Part shown: positions 1 to 7,243 of the stretch, in pieces
Numbering within the stretch: position 1 is the first letter of the stretch
Layout: every line of letters begins with the position of its first letter
Assembly (NCBI RefSeq): GCF_032931615.1
Contig: NZ_CP136759.1
Location: 2,736,001-2,800,000, forward strand
Length of the DNA stretch: 64,000 nt
Origin: Palleronia sp. LCG004
Lineage (GTDB): Bacteria > Pseudomonadota > Alphaproteobacteria > Rhodobacterales > Rhodobacteraceae
Direction of reading: 5' to 3'
Notes under the pieces: generated by a model
What the model saw: the letters and a program-made list of their open reading frames with translations, nothing else
Databases searched by the model: none
What the model was told of the DNA's origin: nothing
Position numbers and translations under genes: made by a program

Positions 1-2
1 CC

Positions 3-1133
3 GAGATCCGCGAGATCCTGAATGACCTTGATCCGGCAATTCGCCATGCGCGTTTCCGGGACTTGCCGGGCCTTACTTCGTGGCTGAAGCTCAACGACGA
101 CGGTTTCGTAGAGCAGTATGCGGGGGGACCGTTTCCTCTGCATCCCGTATCTCACCATCAAAAACTTGCCGTGATCGATGGTCGGATCCTCTATATCGGC
201 GGTCTCGACCTCAATCCGCGTCGCTATGATACACCTCGTCACCATCGCCCGGGCGAAGAGACGTGGCACGACATCCAGCTCATGATCGAAGGTCCCGTCG
301 CCGAGGCAGCCGAGGCCCATCTCAGGCGTTTCTCGGAAGCCAGTCGCGCAAAGGCCCCCCCACCCGAACAGCGTGACGGATTGCGGCTGACGATGTCGGT
401 CGGACGCGAGGATCCAGTCGTTGCCTTCGGGCCCGAACCGACTTGCTCCGGGTTAAACGACGCACTGGTCGAAGGGGTCAGAAGCGCACGAAAGCTCCTG
501 TATTTCGAGACGCAGTTCTTCCGCGATCAAGCGCTCGCGGAGATTATCGCCGAGGCCGGGCGGGCCGATCCCGATCTCGAGGTGCTCTTCATCCTCCCTG
601 CCGCGCCCGAAGACGTAGCCTTCGACAATCGCACGAAGGTAGATGCGCGGTTCGGCGAATATCTCCAGGCCGCTTGCGTCGACAAGGTGAATGAGGCGTT
701 CGGGGGCCGCGCCTTCTTCGCATCACCCGCCCAGCCCCGCGAAGCGCCGCTCGACAAACGCGATACACGCGCATGCTTTCATGGGTCGCCTTTGATCTAT
801 GTCCACGCGAAACTCGCTATCTTCGACCGGCGATCGGTGCTTGTTTCTTCGGCCAACATGAACAGCCGCTCGCTGCACTGGGATACCGAGGCTGGAGTGC
901 TCGTCGAGGACGAGGAATTTGCAAGACACGCACTTGGCCGGGCGCTGGGCCACTGGTGTCGGGACCGTCAGCCCGACTTTGATGCCCCTCTCGTACCGCA
1001 GATCCGCGACCTTGCTGAAATCGACGCGGTGCGGCAGCCGGAGAACCGCGAGACGTATCTCCTGCCTTATGATGTAGAGGTCGCTCGCGAATTCGGAACC
1101 TATCTGCCCGGCATCCCCGACGAACTCGTCTGA
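3..1133 (+). CDS. Phospholipase D-family protein, 5' end outside window
   Basis: Phospholipase D superfamily protein, probably hydrolysing or transferring phosphatidyl groups on membrane lipid (cardiolipin synthase-like or PLD-like). Two HxKxxxxD catalytic motifs are visible: HQKLAVID with its His codon at 156 and HAKLAIFD with its His codon at 804. Each is followed by the usual small-residue stretch (GGLDLN and SSANMNSRS). The reading frame stays open to the first base of the window, so the TTG at 63 is not the real start and the N-terminus is missing. About 376 residues are visible; family members usually run 450-520. The stop lies 11 bases before the amidoligase gene, so the two are probably co-transcribed. 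The exact lipid substrate cannot be read from the sequence. Confidence 0.85.
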   Translation, partial: EIREILNDLDPAIRHARFRDLPGLTSWLKLNDDGFVEQYAGGPFPLHPVSHHQKLAVIDGRILYIGGLDLNPRRYDTPRHHRPGEETWHDIQLMIEGPVAEAAEAHLRRFSEASRAKAPPPEQRDGLRLTMSVGREDPVVAFGPEPTCSGLNDALVEGVRSARKLLYFETQFFRDQALAEIIAEAGRADPDLEVLFILPAAPEDVAFDNRTKVDARFGEYLQAACVDKVNEAFGGRAFFASPAQPREAPLDKRDTRACFHGSPLIYVHAKLAIFDRRSVLVSSANMNSRSLHWDTEAGVLVEDEEFARHALGRALGHWCRDRQPDFDAPLVPQIRDLAEIDAVRQPENRETYLLPYDVEVAREFGTYLPGIPDELV

Positions 1134-1144
1134 GAGGAGGTGCC

Positions 1145-2104
1145 ATGAGCGGTCAGCAGAATCGCCTGAGCGAGTATGAAACACGCGACGGCCTCCTTCG
1201 CAGGGTCGGGATCGAGGTGGAATTCGCTGGTATGACCGAAAGGGATGTCGCGCATCTCGTGGCCCAAACGCTTGGCGGAACGCCGAACCAGACCTCCGAT
1301 TACGAATGGGAGATCGAGCAAACTGCGCTCGGCCGTATAGAGGTCCTTCTCGATACGGCGCTGCGGGACTGGTCGGATTCAGGGGCAAAGCGCATCGGGC
1401 TCGACATCGGGCGTGCGGTCATTCCGGTCGAATACATCACCGAGCCGCTCCGTCCTGCCAGGTTCGCGGATCTCGAACGCCTCAACGCGGCGCTTGCAGG
1501 GGCCGGTGCGATCGGAACTCAGAACGGCATCGCGCTCGGCTTCGGCGTTCATCTCAATGTCGCGTTGACCGGGACGAACATCTCGGACATTCTCCCCGTC
1601 GTGCAGGCGTTCGCCCTTATCGAGGATTGGCTACGATCCGAAATGGGGATCGACCCCGCGCGGCGCATCCTGCCCTTCGTAAATCCTTATCCAGCGGATC
1701 TCGTCGATGCGCTCGCCTCGCCAGAGGCGGATGGATGGTCCATCGACGACCTGCTGAAGGTGTACCTTGAACATGCCCCAAGCCGGAACCATGCCCTGGA
1801 TCTACTTCCGATCCTGAAACATCTGGACGAAGATGCCGTCGTCGATGCAGTACCCGAGATGGCGCAAAAATCGGCACGCCCGGCTTGGCATTACCGTCTC
1901 CCAGATTGCCGGATCGACGATCCCGACTGGTCGATCTCCCTTGAATGGAGCCGATGGTGTGCTGTTGAACGCGTGGCAGCAGATCACGAGCTGCTTGGAT
2001 CGCTCCGGGAAGCGTGGCGGGATTATCGCAGACATCTGCACGTTCCAGGGGGGTGGGCCAGTACCTCCGGAGACGTCATCCGGTCCTCTGGGGTCTTCCC
2101 ATGA
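1145..2104 (+). CDS. Amidoligase-family enzyme (glutamine synthetase-like fold)
   Basis: A 319-residue protein resembling the 'putative amidoligase' family (carboxylate-amine ligases with a glutamine synthetase-like fold that join a carboxylate to an amine using ATP). The N-terminal strand RRVGIEVEFAGM at about residues 19-30 carries the typical GxExE acidic pair expected to bind metal-ATP. The ATG at 1145 is preceded by GAGAGGAGGTGCC, a strong ribosome-binding site. The stop overlaps the next gene as ATGA at 2101-2104, so synthesis of the ligase and the downstream C26-like hydrolase is probably coupled. Such pairs are known from comparative genomics of amidoligases and are proposed to make and trim an amide-linked small molecule, peptide tag or wall modification; the substrate is unknown. 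Confidence 0.75.
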   Translation: MSGQQNRLSEYETRDGLLRRVGIEVEFAGMTERDVAHLVAQTLGGTPNQTSDYEWEIEQTALGRIEVLLDTALRDWSDSGAKRIGLDIGRAVIPVEYITEPLRPARFADLERLNAALAGAGAIGTQNGIALGFGVHLNVALTGTNISDILPVVQAFALIEDWLRSEMGIDPARRILPFVNPYPADLVDALASPEADGWSIDDLLKVYLEHAPSRNHALDLLPILKHLDEDAVVDAVPEMAQKSARPAWHYRLPDCRIDDPDWSISLEWSRWCAVERVAADHELLGSLREAWRDYRRHLHVPGGWASTSGDVIRSSGVFP

Positions 2105-2817
2105 GGCGACCACTCATCGGCGTGACGACCTCACGAAAGTCGGGCTGGCGGATCTTTCCGCTCGTTGCCTTCAATCTATGGCTCGCCGGCGGCAGGGGCT
2201 TGCGCTGGGTGGCGGGCAAGCCGGCCGATCTTGACGATGTCGACGGCATCATCATCGGCGGGGGAGACGACATCTCACCTGACCTCTACGGTGGTCAGAT
2301 CGTGTCGTCAGCACATTTCGACCCGGATCGCGATGCCATGGAGAGGTCGCTCGTCACCCATGCGCTGGAACGCCGGATGCCGGTCCTCGGGATCTGTCGC
2401 GGCTCGCAGATGATCAATGTCGCGCTGGGCGGGCGGCTTGAGCAGGATGCGTACGCGACCTACGAGAAGAGCGATCGGCACTGGACCATTCTTCCGAAGA
2501 AGCGGATCGACATCCTGCCCGGCACGCTGCTTGCACGTCAGGCAGGGACCGCACCGATGCGGGTCAACGCGTTGCATTCCCAATCTGTCTCGACGCTCGG
2601 CCGAGGTCTCAGAGTGGCCGCGCGTGATTCCGGTGGGATGATCCAGTCGATCGAAAGGATAGAGGCACCGTTCGCGCTCGGAATTCAGTGGCACCCCGAA
2701 CATCTGTTTTACGCACATCGTCAGCGTGCGATCTTTCGCGCGCTGGTCAATGCCGCACGCGCCGCAACGGAGCGGCGCGATCAGATCGAAGCGGTAGAAC
2801 GCGACGCGCCCTACTGA
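2101..2817 (+). CDS. Class I glutamine amidotransferase / peptidase C26-like hydrolase
   Basis: A 238-residue protein of the gamma-glutamyl-GABA hydrolase (PuuD-like, peptidase C26) family, which cuts gamma-glutamyl amide bonds or supplies ammonia. The catalytic triad is visible: the nucleophile elbow GICRGSQ with Cys99, and QWHPE with His198 and Glu200. The oxyanion-region motif GGGDDISP is at about residues 53-60. An upstream extension to 2014 is possible in frame, but the ATG at 2101 overlaps the amidoligase stop (ATGA) and starts directly at the first beta strand, so I choose it. It probably acts on the product of the upstream amidoligase. Its 3' end overlaps the end of the convergent PRC-barrel-like gene by 7 bases. 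Confidence 0.8.
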   Translation: MRRPLIGVTTSRKSGWRIFPLVAFNLWLAGGRGLRWVAGKPADLDDVDGIIIGGGDDISPDLYGGQIVSSAHFDPDRDAMERSLVTHALERRMPVLGICRGSQMINVALGGRLEQDAYATYEKSDRHWTILPKKRIDILPGTLLARQAGTAPMRVNALHSQSVSTLGRGLRVAARDSGGMIQSIERIEAPFALGIQWHPEHLFYAHRQRAIFRALVNAARAATERRDQIEAVERDAPY

Positions 2818-3410
2818 TCGAACAGGGCGTGGCCCTGATCCGCCGTCCGACGATAGCGGGACAGGTCGATCCTGGATCCATCGTCGAGAAGGGCATGAGT
2901 GAAGGTCAGGGTGTCATCCAGTTCGAGGTCTTCGATCCGGCCAAGGGATCCGGCATCACCGAAGGCATCTATCCCAAGCCATTCCGTCACCTTCTCCATG
3001 TAAAGGACGCGCCCGGACCCGTCCGGAGAATGGGCCTGGTCGTCCGCAGCGGTTTCGTCGGGGATCGTCATGTCGGCTTGGACCGCCGCGAACATCAACG
3101 GCGAGAACGTATTGCCGAAAGGACCCACAATAAGTGGGGGCAGGGACGTGGTATCGCTTCCGGTATCCTCTACCTTGGGTGCACTGTCGAGCTCTTCCCG
3201 GGCCATGGCGAGGGGCCATCCATCCTCGGTGGGCAATCCGAAACGGTCCACGCTGACCAAGACCTCGTCGGCGTGAAACCATCCCCCAAGATCGAGGATC
3301 GCGTATCTAAGCTTCCATGTTTCCGGCATGAAATAGAGCTGACGGACTGGAAAGGCGGCCTCTTCGGTCTGAGCTTTGGCTTCGAGTAGTCTACGTGCGG
3401 ACCATGCCAT
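2811..3410 (-). CDS. PRC-barrel-like domain protein
   Basis: A 199-residue soluble protein that looks like the PRC-barrel proteins common in alphaproteobacterial stress regulons. An N-terminal segment (about residues 18-70, containing WKLRYAILDLGGWF and later DGWPLAMAREEL) matches the usual barrel half followed by the 'V-x-L-T-R-E' type strand. A second, weaker copy around residues 140-190 (TEWLGIDAFGD... LGRIEDLELDD) suggests two barrels. Its function is unknown; PRC barrels are small interaction modules. The start is the ATG at 3410, 8 bases after AGAGGAGA; an in-frame TTG at 3428 overlaps that ribosome-binding site and is unlikely. An EcfG-like promoter reads toward it from 3436-3460. Confidence 0.65.
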   Translation of the reverse strand: MAWSARRLLEAKAQTEEAAFPVRQLYFMPETWKLRYAILDLGGWFHADEVLVSVDRFGLPTEDGWPLAMAREELDSAPKVEDTGSDTTSLPPLIVGPFGNTFSPLMFAAVQADMTIPDETAADDQAHSPDGSGRVLYMEKVTEWLGIDAFGDAGSLGRIEDLELDDTLTFTHALLDDGSRIDLSRYRRTADQGHALFDQ

Positions 3411-3435
3411 CGAATATCTCCTCTTCAATTGGCGA

Positions 3436-3460
3436 AACCCGAATCTCTGCTACAGGTTCC
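3436..3460 (-). promoter_or_regulatory. EcfG-type stress promoter for PRC-barrel gene
   Basis: On the minus strand the sequence is GGAAC, 16 bases, then GGTT. This fits the alphaproteobacterial general stress sigma factor (EcfG) consensus GGAAC-N16/17-cGTT except for the first -10 base. The -35 is one half of the palindrome GGTTCCGGAACC at 3455-3466, whose other half is the -35 of the opposite promoter. The -10 ends 26 bases before the start codon of the PRC-barrel-like gene. Confidence 0.5.
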
Positions 3461-3485
3461 GGAACCCTGCTGGTCCAAATCCGTT
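3461..3485 (+). promoter_or_regulatory. EcfG-type stress promoter for small membrane protein
   Basis: GGAAC at 3461-3465, exactly 16 bases, then CGTT at 3482-3485: a full match to the EcfG general stress promoter consensus of alphaproteobacteria. It ends 27 bases before the ATG of the 54-residue membrane protein. It is back to back with the minus-strand promoter, and the two -35 boxes form one palindrome. Confidence 0.6.
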
Positions 3486-3512
3486 AGGTCGTGTCGTAGA
3501 GGAGTTGCGTCG

Positions 3513-3677
3513 ATGGATTTCGCATGGCTTATCCCGTTGCTGGCCCTGTTCACTATGTTGGCTTTTCTTGTATTCGCGCTTGTCAGCAAGCAGCGCGTAG
3601 AAGGTAAGCGGAAGAACGACGTATTGCCGTCGAGTCTTGCCATAGATGGCGACGAACGTGTCGCCAAGATGGACTGA
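3513..3677 (+). CDS. Small single-span membrane protein, 54 residues
   Basis: A short protein with one hydrophobic helix at about residues 3-26 (MDFAWLIPLLALFTML...) followed by a basic and then acidic cytoplasmic tail. The start is the ATG at 3513, 7 bases after GTAGAGGAG; the longer frame upstream to 3429 lies across the stress promoter and is not used. I do not recognise a family. The adjacent EcfG-like promoter and the following DUF883 and holin-like genes suggest it is a stress-induced envelope peptide. Confidence 0.55.
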   Translation: MDFAWLIPLLALFTMLAFLVFALVSKQRVEGKRKNDVLPSSLAIDGDERVAKMD

Positions 3678-3758
3678 CCAGACGGCCATCTTGCCCGGAA
3701 CTTTTTGACCCTGCCGGAGATTGTCCGGTCTGAGACATCGCGACTGAAAGGAACCCAG

Positions 3759-4082
3759 ATGGTTGAGACAACGAAGCCGAATTCCCCGAATCCCTCGACC
3801 GAGGACCTGTCGCGTCAGATCGAGCTCCTGAAGACCGATATTGCCCGCCTGACGGAGACCATCTCGGAGATGGGTCGTGCCAAGGGGCGTACCTATGCTG
3901 ATGAGGCGCGTCGTAGGGTGAACTCCGTCCGAGCCGATGCTGAACATCGTGCGAACGAAATGCGCGGACATGCCGAAGAAAAGATGGACGAGGTCGAGGC
4001 ATACGTTCAGCAGAACCCGACTACCGCACTTGGCATTGCCGCGCTGGTAGGTGTCATTGTCGGCTTTATGACCCGCCGCTGA
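3759..4082 (+). CDS. DUF883 (ElaB/YqjD-like) membrane-anchored protein
   Basis: A 107-residue protein with a hydrophilic, heptad-rich N-terminal region (about residues 14-85) and a C-terminal hydrophobic anchor (about residues 88-104, ending GVIVGFMTRR). This matches the ElaB/YqjD/DUF883 family, whose E. coli members are inner-membrane, stationary-phase proteins that bind ribosomes. The start is the ATG at 3759 with AAAGGAACCCAG just before it. The stop overlaps the next start as TGATG, so translation with the holin-X-like gene is coupled, mirroring the yqjD-yqjE pair of enterobacteria. A weak EcfG-like -35 (GGAAC at 3697-3701) lies upstream but its -10 is poor. Confidence 0.75.
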   Translation: MVETTKPNSPNPSTEDLSRQIELLKTDIARLTETISEMGRAKGRTYADEARRRVNSVRADAEHRANEMRGHAEEKMDEVEAYVQQNPTTALGIAALVGVIVGFMTRR

Positions 4083-4468
4083 TGTTCGCGAACTACATCC
4101 TCCGCGCGCAGCTTACCGCGAAGATGTTTGCCAGGCGGGCCGTTTACGGCACGCTTGGCACGATTCTGATCTTGATTGGCGTCATCTTCTTCGGCGCGGC
4201 TATCTGGATTTCTCTTGCCGACAGCTATGGCGCGATGAATGCGAACCTTATCGTGGGTGGAGCGTTCTTCGTCCTAGGATTGATTGTGCTGGTCATCGCC
4301 CGGATACCGCCGCGCATCGTACCCCGACATCAGGCTGCAGCCATGGCAGATCCGACGATCGGGACCGTTCCGCCCAGAGGGCCGTCTACCGTAATGACCA
4401 CTGCAAGCATCGCCCAGGCTTTTGTCATCGGATTGACCGCCGCCCGCGCATTCGGTCGTCGGAACTGA
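4082..4468 (+). CDS. Holin-X/YqjE-like two-span membrane protein
   Basis: A 128-residue inner-membrane protein with two predicted helices at about residues 22-46 and 57-77, followed by a proline-rich cytoplasmic stretch and a short hydrophobic C-terminus. Layout and position after a DUF883 gene fit the YqjE / 'phage holin family' (Holin-X superfamily) annotation; this is a general envelope family and not evidence of a prophage. Its last 44 bases overlap the end of the convergent receiver-like gene. Confidence 0.6.
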   Translation: MFANYILRAQLTAKMFARRAVYGTLGTILILIGVIFFGAAIWISLADSYGAMNANLIVGGAFFVLGLIVLVIARIPPRIVPRHQAAAMADPTIGTVPPRGPSTVMTTASIAQAFVIGLTAARAFGRRN

Positions 4469-4805
4469 CCTGCCGCAAGGCGGCAATCAACATGTCCGAG
4501 GTAAAAGGCCGGGTGATGTGGACGCTCGGCTGCGGAAAGATTGAGCTCTCCACCTCTTCGTCGGAAATGGTCACGCTCCCCACGCCGCGTTCGTCAAGCG
4601 CACGCGCGAGCCGCATCATGCGCTCGCGCGTCGTTGTCCCTGACACGATGCAGAGCTCGATATGGTCCGGTTTGGAGAGAACCTCCTCAGCAGCCTCGAT
4701 CGAACCGACCGTGACGGCGTCGAGACCCGGAAATTCGGTTTCCACCGTCTCGTGAATATCCGTTGCGACGAACGGAGACTTTTCGACAATGAGAATGCGT
4801 GTCAT
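4425..4805 (-). CDS. Receiver-like protein without phosphorylation residues
   Basis: A 126-residue stand-alone response-regulator-receiver fold. The first strand reads MTRILIVEKSPFVATDI, the position of the phosphoacceptor reads ELCIVSG and the fifth strand reads VHITRPF. In normal receivers these hold an acidic pair, an Asp and a Lys-Pro. Here the Asp is absent and Lys is replaced by Arg after Thr, so phosphorylation is unlikely. It may be a phosphorylation-independent (pseudo-receiver) partner of another protein. The start at 4805 begins at the first strand; the frame upstream is open but non-homologous. It diverges from the Crp/Fnr regulator gene 85 bases away. Confidence 0.65.
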   Translation of the reverse strand: MTRILIVEKSPFVATDIHETVETEFPGLDAVTVGSIEAAEEVLSKPDHIELCIVSGTTTRERMMRLARALDERGVGSVTISDEEVESSIFPQPSVHITRPFTSDMLIAALRQVSSDDRMRGRRSIR

Positions 4806-4890
4806 CGGCCTAAATCTTTGAACACATCGAGAAGCGATCGCCGTATATGCCGGATAGCAGATTTGGCAACCGCCTCGATTAAACTGTGAC

Positions 4891-5643
4891 ATGGCGCCCA
4901 AGGATTTTCGTATGGCTACAGATTGTCGGGACTGCCCCCTGCGCGCAATGCCCTGCTTCGAGAACCTTAGGGAGGACGAGCTTGCATTCATCTCCCAGTT
5001 CAAGGCCGGTGAGCTCGACGTGGCAGCGGGCACTCCTATCATGATCGAGCAATCGAAAAGCCCGCAATTGTTCACCGTCCTGCGTGGCATGGGGCTGCGT
5101 TACAAGACGCTTTCGGACGGTCGTCGGCAGGTGACGAACTTCATCATGCCGGGCGATCTGGTCGGGGTTCAGGGCGCGCTTCTTGACGGGCTCAGCTACT
5201 CCGTCGAAGCCACGACAGAGATGACCTTGTGCGTCTTTCGACGTTCCGAACTTTGGAAGCTCTTCCGTGCGCACCCCGAACGTGGCTTCGATCTGACGTG
5301 GCTCGTCTGCAAGGAAGAGCACTTCCTTGGAGAAGCTCTGACGACGGTCGGTCAGCGGTCTGCGCTCGAGCGGATTTCCTGGGCGCTCGTCCATATCCAT
5401 GACCGTGCGCGCGAGCTGAGGCTCGTCGAGAACGGCATCCTGACCTTTCCTTTCCGGCAGCAGGATCTGGCAGACGCGCTGGGTCTTTCGCTGGTCCATA
5501 CCAACAAGACGCTAGCCAAATTGCGCGAGCGGAACCTTGCGACCTGGTCAGAAGGCTTGCTGCGGATCAACGATCGCGAGACGTTGCGCGAGATTGCGAT
5601 GATGGACGACAGCGCATCGTCGAAGCCTCGTCCACTGCTTTAA
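4891..5643 (+). CDS. Crp/Fnr-family transcription regulator
   Basis: A 250-residue regulator with an N-terminal cyclic-nucleotide-like barrel (about residues 20-140) and a C-terminal winged helix (about 160-235; recognition region FRQQDLADALGLSLVHTNKTLAKLRE). The N-terminus has Cys12, Cys15 and Cys22 (DCRDCPLRAMPCF), and Cys114 lies near the place of the fourth cluster Cys of E. coli FNR, so oxygen or redox sensing through an iron-sulfur cluster is possible but unproven; many CxxCPLR regulators lack a cluster. The start could be the ATG at 4891 or at 4912. The stop overlaps that of the convergent YihY gene (TTAA at 5640-5643). Confidence 0.85.
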   Translation: MAPKDFRMATDCRDCPLRAMPCFENLREDELAFISQFKAGELDVAAGTPIMIEQSKSPQLFTVLRGMGLRYKTLSDGRRQVTNFIMPGDLVGVQGALLDGLSYSVEATTEMTLCVFRRSELWKLFRAHPERGFDLTWLVCKEEHFLGEALTTVGQRSALERISWALVHIHDRARELRLVENGILTFPFRQQDLADALGLSLVHTNKTLAKLRERNLATWSEGLLRINDRETLREIAMMDDSASSKPRPLL

Positions 5644-6563
5644 TCATCGAGGATCCGGTCGGCGACGACCGCCTCGCGCGCCCCCGGAGGGCGTTCGCGT
5701 CCTACCGTACTGTCGTCGCGCGAGCGGAGCTCGAGTTCGGCGTTGAGCGAAGCTCCGAGAAGGACCGAAAATGCGCTGAGGTAAAGCCACATGAGCAAGG
5801 CGATTACCGCCCCGAGCGCTCCGTAGACCCGATTGTAGTTTCCGAAATTCCCGATGTAGTAGGAAAAGCCATACGAAATCAGGCCCCAGATCACGATTGC
5901 GACGATCGCTCCGGGGGTCAGCCAACCGGTTCGGGCCCACCTGCGGTTCGGCCCGAAGCGATAGATTACCCCCAGCGCCGCCACTACGACGAGGATCGCG
6001 ACGAGCCAGCGGACCGATGCCAGAAGCAGCACGGTTATGGGCCCGAGCGGTAGGATGGCGAGGACGATCGGAAGTATGACGACACAAATCAGCGCGATCA
6101 GCGCAACGCCGATCAGCAGGAAGGTCACACCGAATGCCGCGGCGATCTGCCGCACGCCAGCGCGGTTCTTCTCTCCGTAAATCGCGTTCAACCCGCGAAT
6201 AAGCGCCGCGACCCCGGCCCGGGAGGACCAGAGGGCCGTTGCGAGCGATATGATCGTAGTCCAGCCGAGCGTGCTTGAATTCGCGTTGATGAGCGAGGTG
6301 ACCTGCGTTTCGAGGATTGAGAATGCATCGTTCGGCAGAAATCCCCTCAGCAGGTCGAGCTGGTCGGCAACCTCTACTGGATTGGCGACGAAGCCCCAGA
6401 TGGCGATGATCGCCGCAACCGTCGGAAAGATCGCAAGCATTCCGTAAAAGGCGACGCCCGCCGAGATCAGCGCGAGATTGTTGTCGTTGAGGCCCAGCAC
6501 CACGCCCCTGATCGCGCGCCACCACACCTTCCAATCCAACCGCGGCCCGAGGATCGTTGCCAT
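5640..6563 (-). CDS. YihY/BrkB-family inner-membrane protein
   Basis: A 307-residue protein with about six membrane helices and the family signature near the first helix (NNLALISAGVAFYGMLAIFPT) and a charged C-terminal tail. The family (YihY/virulence factor BrkB, formerly mis-called RNase BN) has no firmly assigned biochemical role; transport has been suggested. The start is the ATG at 6563, preceded by GGAAAGGAACGGGCTG; an upstream GTG at 6581 overlaps that site. The gene is convergent with the Crp/Fnr regulator and divergent from the rsfS operon. Confidence 0.85.
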   Translation of the reverse strand: MATILGPRLDWKVWWRAIRGVVLGLNDNNLALISAGVAFYGMLAIFPTVAAIIAIWGFVANPVEVADQLDLLRGFLPNDAFSILETQVTSLINANSSTLGWTTIISLATALWSSRAGVAALIRGLNAIYGEKNRAGVRQIAAAFGVTFLLIGVALIALICVVILPIVLAILPLGPITVLLLASVRWLVAILVVVAALGVIYRFGPNRRWARTGWLTPGAIVAIVIWGLISYGFSYYIGNFGNYNRVYGALGAVIALLMWLYLSAFSVLLGASLNAELELRSRDDSTVGRERPPGAREAVVADRILDD

Positions 6564-6811
6564 CAGCCCGTTCCTTTCCACGGCATGGCGACGGCCGGAT
6601 GGACGCGCCTACGAAAGACAGTCTAGCGCGGAACGACCCCGATTTGGTCCTCGGGCGAAGTTTTGCACAGGGCGATGCATTTTCGACGCGGGCGGGAGGT
6701 AAACGATCCGCTCGGCGGACCGCATTCTTGACGGTTGGCATCGGTGTCATGAATGCCTATTTTGGTTCCATGCCCGCGTCGTGGCATGACGGCGCATCGT
6801 CAAGGAGGACA
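6564..6811. promoter_or_regulatory. Divergent intergenic region upstream of rsfS operon
   Basis: This stretch holds no convincing gene. TTGACG at 6728-6733 is a good -35 box but the -10 at the right distance (GAATGC at 6751) is poor, so a promoter for the rsfS operon is only a guess. A strong AAGGAGG lies at 6802-6808, just before a small upstream reading frame. Confidence 0.3.
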
Positions 6812-6868
6812 ATGTCCTGTCTCTCATCCAGAATGTGGCCGCATCCGCCATATCGGATTCGCACATGA
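6812..6868 (+). CDS. Possible 18-residue leader peptide overlapping rsfS
   Basis: ATG at 6812 follows AAGGAGG (6802-6808) at a short 3-base spacing and opens an 18-codon frame rich in Ser, Pro and Arg. It ends TGA at 6866-6868, overlapping the preferred rsfS ATG (ATGA at 6865). The rsfS ATG has no good ribosome-binding site of its own, so translation could be coupled through this leader. It could also be chance. Confidence 0.3.
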   Translation: MSCLSSRMWPHPPYRIRT

Positions 6869-7236
6869 CGTCGCGGATCGACCGAACCGCGCTCGAGCCC
6901 GAGACGCTTCTCGCGCATATCCTTGCATCACTGGACGACGACAAGGCCGAAGACGTCGTACAGATCGACCTCCGCGGCAAGTCCGAGATGGCCGATTTCA
7001 TGATCATTTGCTCGGGGCGTTCGTCCCGTCAGGTCGCCGCGATCAGCGAGAAGCTCGTCGACAGGCTCAAACAGGATCACGGTCGGTCGTCCAAGATTGA
7101 AGGGAAGGATGGCGGCGACTGGGTTCTGATCGATACGGGCGACGTGATCGTCCATGTCTTCCGACCCGAAGTGCGCGAATTCTACCAGCTCGAAAAGATG
7201 TGGCTTTCATCCGACGAGGCGTCGAAGCGCGCCTGA
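6865..7236 (+). CDS. rsfS: Ribosomal silencing factor RsfS
   Basis: A 123-residue RsfS (RsfA/Iojap) protein, which binds ribosomal protein uL14 and blocks subunit joining when growth slows. Family hallmarks are visible: LDDDKAEDVVQIDLRGKS near the N-terminus, ADFMIICSGRSSRQV in the middle, and GGDWVLIDTGDVIVHVF near the C-terminus. The ATG at 6865 puts the usual dozen residues before the ETLL segment; an in-frame GTG at 6835 would add ten residues without an obvious ribosome-binding site. It heads the rsfS-rlmH-gpmI run, a common bacterial pairing (rsfS with rlmH). Confidence 0.95.
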   Translation: MTSRIDRTALEPETLLAHILASLDDDKAEDVVQIDLRGKSEMADFMIICSGRSSRQVAAISEKLVDRLKQDHGRSSKIEGKDGGDWVLIDTGDVIVHVFRPEVREFYQLEKMWLSSDEASKRA

Positions 7237-7243
7237 GTCCGAC

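Noticed and set aside
4082..4468. Holin-family name hinting at a prophage
   Set aside because: The family is a broad envelope family paired with DUF883 in ordinary genomes; no other phage gene, integrase or attachment site is present.
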